From Cereibacter changlensis JA139 (GTDB taxonomy: Bacteria > Pseudomonadota > Alphaproteobacteria > Rhodobacterales > Rhodobacteraceae), in assembly GCF_003034985.1 (NCBI RefSeq), contig NZ_PZKG01000003.1:1-64000 (forward strand): a DNA stretch of 64,000 nucleotides, written 5' to 3'. The notes beneath the pieces were generated by a model. That model did no database searches and had not been told where the DNA came from. It saw nothing but the letters and a program-made list of their open reading frames with translations. The position numbers were made by a program, and so were the translations under genes. This document shows positions 37,297-45,655 of this stretch, piece by piece (position 1 is the stretch's first letter; each line of letters begins with the position of its first letter).

Positions 37297-38520
37297 TCAG
37301 TCGCGAATGTAATGCGGCTTGAACCGCGACAGGTCTTGGGTGATCCGGCCCCGGTCCTCGCGCAGACCGATGCCGCAGCAGGCTTCGCCGACGATCCAGG
37401 ACCCGATCACCGGGCGGAAGCCGTCGAATTCCGGCAAGGGATGATAGGCCTGCACGATCTTCGGATGGGCCTCGTAATCGGCATTGGACGAGCGGTCGGT
37501 CACCTTGCCTGCTTCCACGATGGAGATGGAGGCCCCCTCGCGCGAGAACAAGGGTTTCAGCACATGACCCCGCGCGAAGGCGTCCTGCGACCGGCCCCAG
37601 GCCTCGGCCACCGCCGCCGTGGAAGTGCCGCCCTGCAGCGCGCCTGCCACGTCGTCATGGAAGAAGGCGGGCAGCAGGTTCGGGTGCCCCTCGAACATCT
37701 GCCAGAGCACCGGCAAGAGCCCCTTGTTCGACACCACCGCCTTCCAGGCCGGTTCCAGCATCAGGCAGCCCGAGGTGGTCAGGTGTTTCGCGAAATCGTC
37801 GCGCAGCAGGTCTTCCCAGGGGTAGAGCTTGAACAGCACGCCGATCACCCGGTCCTCGGCATCGGCGAACTGGCCCTCCTTGGTCACGCCGATCTTGTCG
37901 AGATCGGTGTAATGCGCCCCCATGCCGGCGGCGCGGGCGGCCCAGCCCATCGCCTCGACGGTGGCGTAATCCTCGGGATTGCCGGCGACGGCGGTGAAAT
38001 GCAGGTCGGTGTCTGGCGCGAAGAGCGCCTTGAACCGCTCGACCAGCGCCTCGTGGATGCCGTTGAACTGGTCGTCCGTTTCGCGCAGCACCCCGGCTTC
38101 AATCTGCGCCTCGAGCCAGCGCCACTGGAAGGAGGCGCTCTCGTAGAGCGAGGTCGGGGTGTCGGCGTTGTATTCCAGCAGCTTCGTAGGCCCCGTGCCG
38201 TCATAGGCCAGATCGAAGCGGCCGTAGATCTCCGGCTCGCCGCCCTGCCAGCTTCCGCGCACCAGATCGAAATGCTCGGCCGGAATGCCCAGCTTTTCCA
38301 AGAGCTCCTCGCTCCGCACGATCTCGGCCACCGCCTCGCGGCACATGGCATGCAGCGCGGTCGAGGGGTCTTCGATATCCTCCTCGATCTCGCGCAGCGA
38401 GAATTCATAGGCCGAGCTTTCGTCCCAATAGGGCTCGCCATGCATGTCGGCAAAGCTGAAGCCGAGCTCTTCGGCCTCCTTGCGCCAGTCCGGGCGTTCG
38501 GCGATCTGGATCTTCTGCAT
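37297..38520 (-). CDS. glutathionylspermidine synthase-like ATP-grasp protein (YgiC/YjfC family)
   Basis: 407 aa from ATG 38520 (GTG 38526 is an alternative). WRKEAEELGFSFADMHGEPYWDESSAYEF, LLEYNADTPTSLYESASFQW, ILEPAWKA (as LMLEPAWKA) and FSREGASI are diagnostic of the synthetase domain of the family. It lacks the amidase domain of true GspS. Relatives form ATP-dependent peptide-type bonds, but the YgiC substrates are not established. It is co-transcribed with the DUF1190 lipoprotein. Confidence 0.88.
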   Translation of the reverse strand: MQKIQIAERPDWRKEAEELGFSFADMHGEPYWDESSAYEFSLREIEEDIEDPSTALHAMCREAVAEIVRSEELLEKLGIPAEHFDLVRGSWQGGEPEIYGRFDLAYDGTGPTKLLEYNADTPTSLYESASFQWRWLEAQIEAGVLRETDDQFNGIHEALVERFKALFAPDTDLHFTAVAGNPEDYATVEAMGWAARAAGMGAHYTDLDKIGVTKEGQFADAEDRVIGVLFKLYPWEDLLRDDFAKHLTTSGCLMLEPAWKAVVSNKGLLPVLWQMFEGHPNLLPAFFHDDVAGALQGGTSTAAVAEAWGRSQDAFARGHVLKPLFSREGASISIVEAGKVTDRSSNADYEAHPKIVQAYHPLPEFDGFRPVIGSWIVGEACCGIGLREDRGRITQDLSRFKPHYIRD

Positions 38521-38579
38521 GGTCACTGGTCCTCCCGACGGTTGCGGAGGTAGCCCGCATCCGGCGCGAGGTCCAGTCT

Positions 38580-39656
38580 TCAGGGCAGCTGATAGCCGGG
38601 AGTTGACCGCGACAGCGCCAGTTCCTCCTCGTCCATGTCCTCGGCGATGCTCTGGAACAGCGGCGTGGTCATGTAGCGCTCGCCGGTGTCGGGCAGCATG
38701 CAGAGGATGACCGAGCCGGGTGCGGCGCTCTCGGCCATCTTCAGCGCCACGGCGAAGGTGGAGCCGCCGGAGATGCCGGTGAGGATGCCCTCGCGCCGCG
38801 CCAGATCCTGCGCCGCCTTCACCCCCTCGGCCCCGGCGATGGGGATGAGCTGGTCGTAGAAGGCACGGTCCAGCGCCTCCTGCAGCACCAGCGGGATGAA
38901 ATCCGGGGTCCAGCCCTGGATCGGATGCGGCTCGAAGGCCGGATGGGTCGCGCCCACCGTGCCATCCACCGCCCGCTCCTGCGCCACGCCGCTGCCGACG
39001 AGCTGGGCATTGGCGGGCTCGGTCAGGATGATCTTCGTCTCGGGCCGCTCGGCGCGCAGCACCCGGCCGACGCCGCTCACCGTGCCGCCGGTGCCGTAGC
39101 CGGTCACGAAATAGTCGAGCCGCTGGCCGTCGAAATCGGCCAGGATCTCGCGCGCGGTGGTGGATTCGTGGATGTCGGCATTGGCGGTGGTCTCGAACTG
39201 GCTGGCGAGGAACCAGCCATTCGCCTCGGCCAGCTCCTGCGCCTTGCGATACATGCCGAGCCCCTTCTGCGCCCGCGGCGTCAGCACGACCTTGGCGCCG
39301 AGAAGCCGCATCAGGCGGCGGCGCTCGATGGAAAAGCTGTCTGCCATGGTGATGACAAGCGGATAGCCCTTCTGGGCGCAGACCATGGCGAGGCCGATCC
39401 CGGTATTGCCGCTGGTCGCCTCGACCACGGTCTGCCCGGGCGAAAGACGGCCTTCGCGCTCGGCAGCCTCGATGATGTTCAGCGCGAGGCGGTCCTTCAC
39501 CGATCCGGCGGGGTTGAAGAACTCGGCCTTCACATAGATCGTGACGCCCTCGGGCCCGAGGTTGTTGATGCGGATCGCGGGCGTATCGCCGACCGTCTCC
39601 AGCACGGATGCGTAGAGCCGGCCCCGGCCCTTGGTGGTGCGGATCGCGTTCGTCAT
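38580..39656 (-). CDS. cysK: cysteine synthase / PLP-dependent beta-replacement enzyme
   Basis: 358 aa, longer than typical CysK (about 310). The PLP lysine K54 is in NPAGSVKDRLA, the substrate loop is EATSGNTGIGLA and the phosphate loop TGYGTGGTVSGVG. It should make cysteine from O-acetylserine and sulfide. The N-terminus (MTNAIRTTKGRGRLYASVLETVGDTPAIRINNL) and the extra C-terminal 40 residues (YMTTPLFQSIAEDMDEEEL) mark a proteobacterial CysK subtype, so CysM or cystathionine beta-synthase-like activity is possible. GGAGG precedes the ATG. Confidence 0.88.
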   Translation of the reverse strand: MTNAIRTTKGRGRLYASVLETVGDTPAIRINNLGPEGVTIYVKAEFFNPAGSVKDRLALNIIEAAEREGRLSPGQTVVEATSGNTGIGLAMVCAQKGYPLVITMADSFSIERRRLMRLLGAKVVLTPRAQKGLGMYRKAQELAEANGWFLASQFETTANADIHESTTAREILADFDGQRLDYFVTGYGTGGTVSGVGRVLRAERPETKIILTEPANAQLVGSGVAQERAVDGTVGATHPAFEPHPIQGWTPDFIPLVLQEALDRAFYDQLIPIAGAEGVKAAQDLARREGILTGISGGSTFAVALKMAESAAPGSVILCMLPDTGERYMTTPLFQSIAEDMDEEELALSRSTPGYQLP

Positions 39657-39856
39657 GGGAGCCTCCGGATGCAGCCGTCGCGAAACCGCGACTCGGCCCA
39701 GCCTAGCCCGGAGCGGAACGACGTGCTTCCCTCATTTCCGCGGGAGGCCGGGAGGATGGGCCGGATTTCCGCAGCGCGGTGGAACGTCTGCCGCCCCCGG
39801 GGTGGCGCTTGCCCGAGGGGCGCAACCGGCCTATCTTCGTGACAGGAGAAACCGAC

Positions 39857-40036
39857 ATGCGCATCGTTGCCCAGACCGGAGTGGATCGCTGGCTGAAGCC
39901 GGCAGAGCCTGACGAGCGGCCGGAAGACGGTCACGAGGCCTGGCTTCAGGCCGAGATCGCGGAAGGTCTGGCCGAACTCGATGCGGGCAAGGCCATCCCC
40001 GCCGCGCAGCTCTGGAAGGATCTCGGGCTGGAATGA
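39857..40036 (+). CDS. antitoxin of a ParDE/RelBE-type module
   Basis: 59 aa, acidic. The C-terminal IAEGLAELDAGKAIPAAQLWKDLGLE resembles antitoxin tails that wrap a ParE/RelE toxin. No clear ribbon-helix-helix is visible in the short N-terminus, so autoregulation is uncertain. An AGGAG site precedes the ATG, and the stop overlaps the toxin start by four bases. It lies on the opposite strand to its neighbours, as a small insertion between cysK and truB. Confidence 0.75.
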   Translation: MRIVAQTGVDRWLKPAEPDERPEDGHEAWLQAEIAEGLAELDAGKAIPAAQLWKDLGLE

Positions 40037-40320
40037 GGCTCGTCTTCGCGCCCTTGGCGGCACGCCGCCTGCGGGAGATCCAAGCCTACATCGCCTTTGC
40101 CGCCAGCTTGTCCACTGCGCTCGGGGTCATCCACCGCATCCGGCAGAGCGCCGAGATGCTGACCGACTTTCCCCTGCTCGGGCGGGAGTGGGGCGACGGG
40201 GCGACCCGCGCGCTGCAGGTCTCGGGGCTGCCCTATCGCATCCACTATCGGCTCAGGGGCGATGTGGTGGAGATCGTCACCATCCACCACGACCGCCAGA
40301 AACCCCCGCGCTTCGGCTAG
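40033..40320 (+). CDS. ParE/RelE-family toxin
   Basis: 95 aa. LVFAPLAARRLREIQAYIA, the central LTDFPLLGREW and the end YRIHYRLRGDVVEIVTIHHDRQKPP are typical of ParE. Such toxins poison gyrase (ParE) or cut mRNA at the ribosome (RelE); the arginine/histidine pattern fits ParE better. It is intact and coupled to the antitoxin gene. Confidence 0.85.
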   Translation: MRLVFAPLAARRLREIQAYIAFAASLSTALGVIHRIRQSAEMLTDFPLLGREWGDGATRALQVSGLPYRIHYRLRGDVVEIVTIHHDRQKPPRFG

Positions 40321-40342
40321 GCCGAAGCCGCGATACAGCCGG

Positions 40343-40367
40343 CGTAGGGTGGGGTTCCACCCCACCC
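40343..40367. repeat. CGTAGGGTG palindromic element, copy 1
   Basis: GCGTA followed by GGGTGGGG / CCCCACCC, an 8-bp perfect stem around TTCCA. The reverse complement of 57281-57307 carries nearly the same sequence. It lies between the toxin and truB stops and could act as a bidirectional terminator. Confidence 0.65.
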
Positions 40368-40405
40368 CTGTCGCGCGGCAGGGCAAAGACCCCCCCGAAT
40401 CCGCG

Positions 40406-41311
40406 CTACAGGTTGAACACCCGCGACGGGTGCAGCTCGCCCGCCTTGTAGATGCCGACGGCGATGGGCTGGCCCTGGTAGCTGGCCCAGGCCTCGTCGC
40501 CGTATTCGCAGTTCGCCGAGATCACCATGCCCGGATTGCCGTTGCGCAGCCGCACCGCGCCCTCGGGGGTGCAGGGCAGTTCGGGCAGGTCGGCGAGGCC
40601 CTTTTCCAGCGGCAGCAGGTGGGTTTCCAGCTCCTCCGTGCGGGCGAGGCGGTCGATCGTATCGAGGCTGATGCCGTCCTCGGCGTCGAAGGGGCCGGAC
40701 CAGGTGCGGCGCAGGCACTGCACATGGCCATGGCAGCCGAGCGCCGCGCCCAGATCGCGGGCGATGGCGCGGACATAGCCGCCCTTGCCGCAGACCATCT
40801 CCAGCTCGACATGGTCGGCGTCGGGCCGGGCGATCATCTCGAGGCTCTCGACCCAGAGCTCGCGCGCCGCGATCTCCACCGTCTCGCCGTCGCGGGCCAG
40901 ATCGTAGGCGCGTTCGCCGTCGATCTTCACCGCTGAGAACTGCGGCGGGATCTGCATGATCTCACCGCGGAAGGCCGCCAGCGCCGCCGCGATCTCGTCA
41001 TCCGCCGGGCGCAGGTCGGAGGTGGCGATCACCTCGCCCTCGGCATCGTCGGTCCGGGTGGAGACCCCGAGCCGCACGAGGAACCGGTAGCATTTCAGCG
41101 CGTCGGTGATGTAGGGCACGGTCTTCGTCGCCTCGCCCAAAGCCACCGCCAGAACGCCGGTCGCGTCGGGGTCGAGCGTGCCGGCATGGCCCGCCTTCTG
41201 CGCGTCGAAGGCCCAGCGGACCTTGTTCACCACGGCGGTCGAGGTGATCCCGGCGGGCTTGTCCACCACCAGCCAGCCCGAGACGGCGCGGCCCTTGCGC
41301 TTGCGTGCCAT
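40406..41311 (-). CDS. truB: tRNA pseudouridine(55) synthase TruB
   Basis: 301 aa from ATG 41311, chosen over ATG 41317 because GGGGA is well spaced only from the former. The catalytic aspartate is in [16 protein letters not shown], with [13 protein letters not shown] before it and the [21 protein letters not shown] motif later. It makes pseudouridine 55 in the T loop of tRNAs. It lies downstream of rbfA and a glycosidase gene on the same strand. Confidence 0.95.
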   Translation of the reverse strand: MARKRKGRAVSGWLVVDKPAGITSTAVVNKVRWAFDAQKAGHAGTLDPDATGVLAVALGEATKTVPYITDALKCYRFLVRLGVSTRTDDAEGEVIATSDLRPADDEIAAALAAFRGEIMQIPPQFSAVKIDGERAYDLARDGETVEIAARELWVESLEMIARPDADHVELEMVCGKGGYVRAIARDLGAALGCHGHVQCLRRTWSGPFDAEDGISLDTIDRLARTEELETHLLPLEKGLADLPELPCTPEGAVRLRNGNPGMVISANCEYGDEAWASYQGQPIAVGIYKAGELHPSRVFNL

Positions 41312-41376
41312 GTTCATTCCCCTTTGTCGGAAGGCCGCCTGCTATCGAAGCCGGGCGCCGGCGTCAACGGCGCGCG

Positions 41377-42108
41377 TCAGCCCTTGGGAATGACGCTGCC
41401 GACCATCGGCCCCATCGGCCCGCCCCAGTCGAAGCGGTTCCTGCCCGCATCGTAGAGCCGCGAGATCGAGCCGTCGAAATAGAGCGCGTCGGGCAGCTTC
41501 AGCCCGTCGCGGAACATGCGGCCGAACTGGTGGAAGGTGACGCGGCGGTTGGAGATGGCGAAGGTGGCGGTCCGGCCATCCGCCGAGACGCCGACGCCGT
41601 TGCGGATGTAGAGCGACGTGCTGTCCACGAGGAACCGCGGGTGCAGCGCGCCGTCGATCACCAGCATGGGCCCCGACTGGCTGGCGAAGCGGCAAGCGGG
41701 CGGCGCGGCGGCGAAGGCGCGGGATTCGATCACCGCGAAGCGCTCGCCGATGCAGAAGACGCCGTTCGGCAGCAGGCCGAAGTTGCCCGGCCCTTCGGCG
41801 GTGACGATGGGCGCGCGCTCGACGCCATCCTCGATCATCAGCCCCACCGGGGCGCGGTCGGCGTGATACATGCCCGCGTTCATCGCGAAGCCGAGCTGCT
41901 TGCCCTCGGCGGCCAGCGCCGCGTTCACCCGGTCGAAGCTGCCATAGGGCCGCCCGTCCGCCGCCTGCTGGAACAGGCGGATGTCGTCGGCGATGCCGAC
42001 CTCGCAGATCGTGTAGGGCAGGCCGTCGAAGTCGATGTCGCGGCAGGCGGCTTCGGCGATGGAAGGCAGCAGCAGCGTCAGGAGGACGCCGAGGATGCTA
42101 AGCCTCAT
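41377..42108 (-). CDS. secreted phosphodiester glycosidase family protein (NAGPA domain)
   Basis: 243 aa. A signal peptide ([20 protein letters not shown]) precedes a NAGPA-like domain: [40 protein letters not shown] and [14 protein letters not shown]. The family cleaves N-acetylglucosamine phosphodiesters or related cell-wall sugars and is exported. It starts 11 bases inside the 3' end of rbfA, so it is coupled to a ribosome-assembly gene. The actual substrate is unknown. Confidence 0.85.
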   Translation of the reverse strand: MRLSILGVLLTLLLPSIAEAACRDIDFDGLPYTICEVGIADDIRLFQQAADGRPYGSFDRVNAALAAEGKQLGFAMNAGMYHADRAPVGLMIEDGVERAPIVTAEGPGNFGLLPNGVFCIGERFAVIESRAFAAAPPACRFASQSGPMLVIDGALHPRFLVDSTSLYIRNGVGVSADGRTATFAISNRRVTFHQFGRMFRDGLKLPDALYFDGSISRLYDAGRNRFDWGGPMGPMVGSVIPKG

Positions 42109-42538
42109 CCCTATCGTCCTTGGGCTGATCGTCGTCGGAACCGTCCTCGGCGGCGATGTCGCGCTGCACCTGCTCGTCCGAGAACAGCCGCCGCGTCTCG
42201 TCCAGCCGGTCGAAGGTGTCGTCGGGCCGGAAGCGCAGGTCGGGGGCGTATTTCAGCGTCAGCTGTTTCGACACCGCCTTGCGCAGCTCCCACTTGTTGC
42301 GGCTGAGCGCGGCGATCGCCTCGTCGACGTTCCTGCCGCCCAGCGGCATGACATGGACCGTGGCGATCTTGAGGTCGTTCGAGCAGCGCACCTCGCCCAC
42401 CGTGATCGACATGCGGTTGAGGTCGGGATCGTGGATCTCGCCCCGGTTCAGCACGTCGGACAGCGTGCGGCGGATCAGTTCGCCGACGCGAAGCTGACGT
42501 TGGTTCGGGCCGGAGCCGGAGGAGGGTCTGTTTGCCAT
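42098..42538 (-). CDS. rbfA: ribosome-binding factor A
   Basis: 146 aa. [52 protein letters not shown] and [21 protein letters not shown] are RbfA hallmarks. It binds immature 30S subunits and assists 16S 5' processing, and is needed in the cold. The C-terminal acidic tail is common in alphaproteobacteria. It is divergent from dapB over 96 bases. Confidence 0.95.
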   Translation of the reverse strand: MANRPSSGSGPNQRQLRVGELIRRTLSDVLNRGEIHDPDLNRMSITVGEVRCSNDLKIATVHVMPLGGRNVDEAIAALSRNKWELRKAVSKQLTLKYAPDLRFRPDDTFDRLDETRRLFSDEQVQRDIAAEDGSDDDQPKDDRDEA

Positions 42539-42634
42539 GCGCGTGCATTTAGGCGCTTTCGCCGCGTCCCGCAACGCCGGGCTTTGCGCGGCGCGGTGGA
42601 AGCGGCTAGAGAGGCGAAAAAAGAGGGGACTGCC

Positions 42635-43444
42635 ATGACCGATCTGCCGGGTATCGTCATCACCGGGGCCTCGGGCCGCATGGGCCAGATGCTGGTCCGC
42701 ACCGTGCTCGCCTCGGACAAGGCGCGGCTGGTCGGCTGCGTCGAGCGGGCGGGCAATGCCTGGCTCGGCCGCGACATCGGCGAGGCGATGGGCGGCGCGG
42801 CGGTCGGCGTCAGCGTCACCGACGACCCCTTGGAGGCCTTCGCCAAGGCGCAGGCGGTGATCGATTTCACCTCGCCGGCGGCCACGGTCGAATTCGCGGC
42901 GCTGGCGGCGCAGGCCCGGGCGGTGCACGTGATCGGCACCACGGGGCTGGAGCCCGCGCATCTGGAGAAGCTCGACTGGGCGGCGCATCACGCGGTGATC
43001 GTGCGGGCCGGCAACATGAGCCTCGGCGTCAACCTTCTGGTGCAGCTGACGAAGAAGGTGGCCGAGGCGCTGGATGCCGACTGGGACATCGAGGTGCTCG
43101 AGGCGCATCACCGCATGAAGGTCGACGCGCCCTCGGGCACCGCGCTGATGCTGGGCGACGCGGCGGCCGAGGGGCGCGGCGTCACGCTGGACGAGGCCAA
43201 GGTCGCCGCCCGCGACGGCATCACCGGGGCGCGCGAGCGGGGCAGCATCGGCTTCTCCTCGATCCGCGGCGGCGATATCGTCGGCGAGCATGACGTGATC
43301 TTCGCGACCGAGGGCGAGCGCATCGTGCTGCGCCATCTGGCGACCGACCGGACGATCTTCGCCCGCGGCGCGCTGAAGGCGGCGCTCTGGGGGCAGGACA
43401 AGATCCCCGGTCACTACAATATGATCGACGTGCTGGGGCTCTGA
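42635..43444 (+). CDS. dapB: 4-hydroxy-tetrahydrodipicolinate reductase
   Basis: 269 aa. It catalyses the second step of the lysine/diaminopimelate branch. The NAD(P)H loop is GASGRMG (11-17), the catalytic histidine and lysine are in [15 protein letters not shown], and [13 protein letters not shown] and [18 protein letters not shown] complete the fold. The ATG at 42635 follows AGAGGGGA. Confidence 0.96.
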   Translation: MTDLPGIVITGASGRMGQMLVRTVLASDKARLVGCVERAGNAWLGRDIGEAMGGAAVGVSVTDDPLEAFAKAQAVIDFTSPAATVEFAALAAQARAVHVIGTTGLEPAHLEKLDWAAHHAVIVRAGNMSLGVNLLVQLTKKVAEALDADWDIEVLEAHHRMKVDAPSGTALMLGDAAAEGRGVTLDEAKVAARDGITGARERGSIGFSSIRGGDIVGEHDVIFATEGERIVLRHLATDRTIFARGALKAALWGQDKIPGHYNMIDVLGL

Positions 43445-43497
43445 GTCATCCGCGCTAACCGGTGTCGCGTAATCTGCGCGGCAACAGGGAGGCTGCG

Positions 43498-43845
43498 ATG
43501 ATCCGAACGATCCTGATATGCATGGCGCTGGCCACGCCCGCGATGGCCGAGGGCTTCGACAGGGTGAGCGAGCGCGAGGCCTTCGTCGGGCTGATCGCCG
43601 GCAAGTCCCTGAAACGCTTCGGCGTGACGCTGGAGGTCTCGCCCGGCGGCGGCATCACCGGCAGCGCCTTCGGCCAGCCGGTGACCGGGGCCTGGCGCTG
43701 GCGGGACGGCCTGTTCTGCCGCGACCTGTTCTTCGGCGCGCGCGATCTGGGGCCGAACTGTCAGGTGGTGGCCCTGAAGGGCTCGACGCTCCGCTTCATC
43801 GCCGACGAGGGCGCCGGCGATCACGCCGATCTGCGGATCGAGTAG
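43498..43845 (+). CDS. secreted small protein of unknown function
   Basis: 115 aa. A signal peptide ([17 protein letters not shown]) leads to a mature domain of about 97 residues: [57 protein letters not shown], then [21 protein letters not shown]. Two cysteines could form a disulfide. It belongs to a small family often left as hypothetical in Rhodobacteraceae. An AACAGGGAGG site precedes the ATG. The last 37 codons lie inside the first copy of the 140-bp tandem duplication. Confidence 0.75.
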   Translation: MIRTILICMALATPAMAEGFDRVSEREAFVGLIAGKSLKRFGVTLEVSPGGGITGSAFGQPVTGAWRWRDGLFCRDLFFGARDLGPNCQVVALKGSTLRFIADEGAGDHADLRIE

Positions 43846-44012
43846 GCCCCGGAGGTCGACGGCGATGCCCTTGTCGGCGCGCGCGACCCGGGGCCGAACT
43901 GTCGGGTGGTGGCCTTGAAGGGCTCCACCCTGCGCTTCATCGCCGACGAAGCAGCGGCGATCATGCCGGCCTGCGGATCGGGCAGGCCTCAGAAGTCGAC
44001 GGCGATGCCCTT
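43733..44012. repeat. tandem duplication, two diverged copies of about 140 bp
   Basis: Copy 1 is about 43733-43872 and copy 2 about 43874-44012. Matches include GGCCGAACTGTC at 43751 and 43892, CTGCGGATCG at 43831 and 43971, and GTCGACGGCGATGCCCTT at 43855 and 43995, giving a period of 141 falling to 140 after a one-base loss in copy 2. By eye identity is about 85%. Copy 1 supplies the C-terminus of the rightward secreted protein; copy 2 supplies the C-terminus of the leftward DUF1674 gene. The other halves are non-coding relics. Confidence 0.85.
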
Positions 44013-44167
44013 CTTCTCCCAGTCGCCGTAGCGCACGGCTTCGGGGCCGTCGCGGCCGCCGAGCTCTTTCGGCAGGTCCAGCGCCTTGGCCTGCCGGCGG
44101 CGCTCCTCGGCCTCGGCCAGCGCGCGCTGGGCGGCGGGGGAAGGGGGGGCTGATGGTCCTCGGACAT
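43989..44167 (-). CDS. DUF1674 protein (SDHAF4-like assembly factor), frameshifted
   Basis: The C-terminal reading frame encodes ALAEAEERRRQAKALDLP and then KELGGRDGPEAVRYGDWEKK and GIAVDF, the DUF1674 signature (mitochondrial relative SDHAF4 helps flavinated SdhA reach the complex). The obvious start, ATG 44167 (MSEDHQ), is in another frame. Adding one base to the run of seven G at about 44143-44149 gives a 59-residue protein MSEDHQPPPSPAAQ... of normal family size. The gene is therefore frameshifted at a homopolymer, through error or mutation. It is divergent from the rsmB-like gene. Confidence 0.7.
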
Positions 44168-44236
44168 GGGTCGCTTCCTTGTGCCTTCTCGGGTCATGAT
44201 ATACCGCGCGTCAGGACCCAAACAAGGAGCGGCGGG

Positions 44237-45478
44237 ATGGCGATGGATGCGCGCGGCGCGGCGGTGGCGCTTCTGGATGCCGTTCTGGGCGAGGGGCAGA
44301 TGCTGGGGCAGGTGCTCGACGACCCCAAGGGGCCGCTGGCGGGCGTCCCGCCGCAGGAGCGGGCGCGGGCGCAACGGCTGGCCGGTTCGGTGCTGCGGCA
44401 TCTGGAGCAGGCCGACCGGGTGCTGGCCCCCTTCCTGCGCAAGAGCCCGCCGCTGACGGTTCGGAACGTGCTGCGGCTGGCGGTGGTCGAGATTGCCGTC
44501 GAGGGCGCCGCGCCGCATGGGGTGGTGCATTCGGCGGTGGATCAGGTGCGGCATGGCAACCGGACGGGGCACCTGACCGGGCTGGTGAACGCGGTGCTGC
44601 GCAAGGTGGAGCCGGAGGCCTTTGCCGGGCTGCCGCCGCAGCGGATGCCGATGTGGCTCAGGAAGCCGCTGGTGGGGCTGTGGGGGCGTGAGGTCGTGTC
44701 GGCGATCGAGGCGGTGCAGGCCGCGGGTGCTCCCTTGGATCTGTCGGTGAAGCCGGGCCGGGAGGCGCCGGGGGAGGCGTTGCCGACCGGGAGCTCCCGG
44801 GTGACGGGGCCGGGGCAGGTTTCGGCGCTGCCGGGCTTTGAGGCGGGCGACTGGTGGGTGCAGGACGCGGCGGCGGCGCTGGCGGCGCGGCTGTTGGAGG
44901 TGACGCCGGGGGAGAGGGTCGCCGATCTCTGCGCCGCGCCGGGGGGCAAGACTTTGCAGCTGGCGGCGGCGGGGGCCGGGGTGGTGGCGGTGGATATTTC
45001 CGCGCCGCGGCTGGGGCGGCTGCGGGAGAATCTGGCGCGCTGCGGGCTGGAGGCCGAGGTGGTCGCGGCGGATGTGTTGCAGTGGGACGGCGGGCTGTTT
45101 GATGCCGTCCTCTTGGACGCGCCCTGTTCGGCGACCGGGACGATCCGGCGACATCCGGACCTGCCTTTCGTGAAGGATGGCAGCGAGATCGCCGCGCTGG
45201 TGGAGCTTCAGGCGGCGCTGATCGACCGGGGGCTCGGGATGCTGAAACCGGGCGGGAGGCTGGTCTATTGCACCTGCTCGCTGCTGCCGGAGGAGGGGGA
45301 GGCGCAGCTGGAGGCGGCCTTGGCGCGGCATCCGGGGCTGGTGGCGGAGCGGGTCGAGATCGCCGGGGTGGAGCCCGGCTGGTGGACCGGGGCGGGCGGG
45401 CTGCGGCTGCGGCCCGATTACTGGGCCGAGCGCGGCGGGATGGACGGGTTCTTCATGGCGCGGCTGCGGCGGGGCTGA
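44237..45478 (+). CDS. rsmB: RsmB-like rRNA (cytosine-5) methyltransferase
   Basis: 413 aa. An N-terminal NusB-like RNA-binding domain (about 1-140) is followed by the Rossmann methyltransferase: VADLCAAPGGKTLQLA binds SAM, DAPCSATGTIRRHPD carries one conserved cysteine, and YCTCSLLPEEGE the second, catalytic one. The target is probably C967 of 16S rRNA, by analogy. The ATG at 44237 follows AAGGAG. A 20-bp perfect palindrome begins on its stop codon. Confidence 0.9.
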   Translation: MAMDARGAAVALLDAVLGEGQMLGQVLDDPKGPLAGVPPQERARAQRLAGSVLRHLEQADRVLAPFLRKSPPLTVRNVLRLAVVEIAVEGAAPHGVVHSAVDQVRHGNRTGHLTGLVNAVLRKVEPEAFAGLPPQRMPMWLRKPLVGLWGREVVSAIEAVQAAGAPLDLSVKPGREAPGEALPTGSSRVTGPGQVSALPGFEAGDWWVQDAAAALAARLLEVTPGERVADLCAAPGGKTLQLAAAGAGVVAVDISAPRLGRLRENLARCGLEAEVVAADVLQWDGGLFDAVLLDAPCSATGTIRRHPDLPFVKDGSEIAALVELQAALIDRGLGMLKPGGRLVYCTCSLLPEEGEAQLEAALARHPGLVAERVEIAGVEPGWWTGAGGLRLRPDYWAERGGMDGFFMARLRRG

Positions 45479-45496
45479 TTTTCACGCGTGAAAATC
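45477..45496. other. 20-bp perfect palindrome overlapping the rsmB stop codon
   Basis: GATTTTCACGCGTGAAAATC is identical to its reverse complement. It starts within the TGA stop and has no loop, so as RNA it would fold poorly at the centre. It looks more like a dimeric protein-binding site or an AT-rich terminator element, and it contrasts with the surrounding GC-rich DNA. The rest of 45497-45655 shows no further structure. Confidence 0.6.
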
Positions 45497-45655
45497 CAGG
45501 CAAGCCTTTGGGATAGCATGACTTTCCGACTCCTGTTCACGACCTGTTAACCCGGCCGGACCACGCCGCATTCTGCGGTGACAGGTCGCAGCCGGGCGGC
45601 TATGGTCGGGCAAAGACCCGGAACCGGGCGGGATGGACTGCGGGGCGGGTGAGGC

